This document shows positions 32,106 through 32,441 of a stretch of 32,441 bases of DNA, one piece after another. Source of the DNA: Bacteroidota bacterium (GTDB lineage: Bacteria; Bacteroidota; Ignavibacteria; UBA10030; UBA8401); NCBI GenBank assembly GCA_021796275.1, contig JAJYOI010000035.1, positions 1 to 32,441 on the forward strand, in the 5' to 3' direction. The translations under genes and the position numbers were made by a program. The notes under the pieces are model-generated. The model had not been told where the DNA came from and did no database searches. It saw only the letters and a program-made list of their open reading frames with translations. Numbering within the stretch: the stretch's first letter is position 1; the number at the start of each line of letters is the position of its first letter.

Positions 32106-32441
32106 TTATTTCCTCAGAAGTTCAACTTCGTGCTGCGTTAAGAAACGATATGAACCTTCCGCCAATGTACCAAGCGCAAGTTTTCCGATTGATATTCTCT
32201 TCAATGAGATCACTTCGTGCCCTACTGCGTCAAACATCTTTCGGATCTGACGATTCTTTCCTTCAACAATAGCGATGTGACATTCTGTCCGCCACTGCAG
32301 ATTTTCAATTGAATCGTGATGATACTTTATATTCGTCACTGCCGCCGGCAGTGTTGTGTACGAATCATCAAGTGAAACGCCGGATTGCAAACGCTCAAAC
32401 GTGCCGCTTGTTATTTTCCCTTCTGCTGCGACAAGATACGT
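32106..32441 (-). CDS. Pseudouridine synthase, RsuA/RluB family, C-terminal part (cut by right edge)
   Basis: The frame continues without a start to the window edge, giving 111 residues of the C-terminal half. The first residues are TYLVAAEGKITSGTFERLQS, the usual strand after the catalytic motif of RsuA-type enzymes. 'HIAIVEGKNRQIRKMFDAVGHEVISLKRISIG' is the conserved C-terminal signature. The catalytic Asp and any S4 domain lie outside the window. This is a second family member besides the rluB gene at 18779-19540. It ends 6 nt before the Nudix gene, so it leads the operon here. Confidence 0.9.
   Translation of the reverse strand, partial: TYLVAAEGKITSGTFERLQSGVSLDDSYTTLPAAVTNIKYHHDSIENLQWRTECHIAIVEGKNRQIRKMFDAVGHEVISLKRISIGKLALGTLAEGSYRFLTQHEVELLRK

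Overview
The window is a compact bacterial chromosome segment in which every supported gene lies on the minus strand, so transcription runs from high to low coordinates. The best taxonomic guess is the Bacteroidota/Chlorobi neighbourhood, most likely an Ignavibacteria-type organism. The main clue is a C-terminal type IX secretion (T9SS) sorting domain of the 'LLQNYPNPFNP ... GREVAVL ... SGVYFYRL ... TKKLLLMK' type on a giant secreted protein. A carboxypeptidase-regulatory TonB-dependent receptor and several lipoproteins agree with this. The one very clear promoter (TTGACA, 17 nt, TATATT) is of ordinary sigma-70 type rather than the divergent Bacteroidetes -7 type. The taxonomic call is inference from family resemblance.

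Layout in transcription order. Bases 32441-25559 hold a tightly packed run: an edge-truncated RsuA-type pseudouridine synthase, a Nudix hydrolase, a secreted GHL10 glycoside-hydrolase-like protein, a PfkB sugar kinase, MtnA, RecO, and then an HtrA/Do protease ending at a strong terminator. Bases 25419-14089 are mainly housekeeping: aroC, a cytosolic-looking NlpC/P60 peptidase behind its own sigma-70 promoter, an HNH protein, trpS, scpA-scpB, rluB, malQ, dacB and lysS. Behind lysS sit a small lipoprotein and a TonB-dependent receptor 9 nt apart. Next come a CtpA/Prc protease with a terminator, a DUF3108 protein, a gamma-class carbonic anhydrase and a metallo-beta-lactamase-fold hydrolase.

The left end (1-6654) is the accessory part. 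An 800-nt non-coding stretch carries decayed repeats and a T9SS-tail relic. It is followed by a 1638-residue T9SS-exported protein built from two GH99-like halves, a 21-bp minisatellite of about 15 copies, and a partial lipoprotein gene that leaves the window.

How the genes work together: chromosome condensation (ScpAB), translation (LysS, TrpS, pseudouridine synthases), envelope turnover and quality control (DacB, NlpC/P60, CtpA, HtrA), glycogen/maltodextrin use (MalQ) and methylthioribose salvage (MtnA, possibly with PfkB) are represented. I see no CRISPR array, IS element, tRNA or rRNA. No clear multi-gene novel system is evident. The items most worth attention are the minisatellite, the duplicated GH99-like exoprotein, the long ScpB tail, the lipoprotein/TonB receptor pair and a repeated TCCGCC/GGCGGA hairpin.
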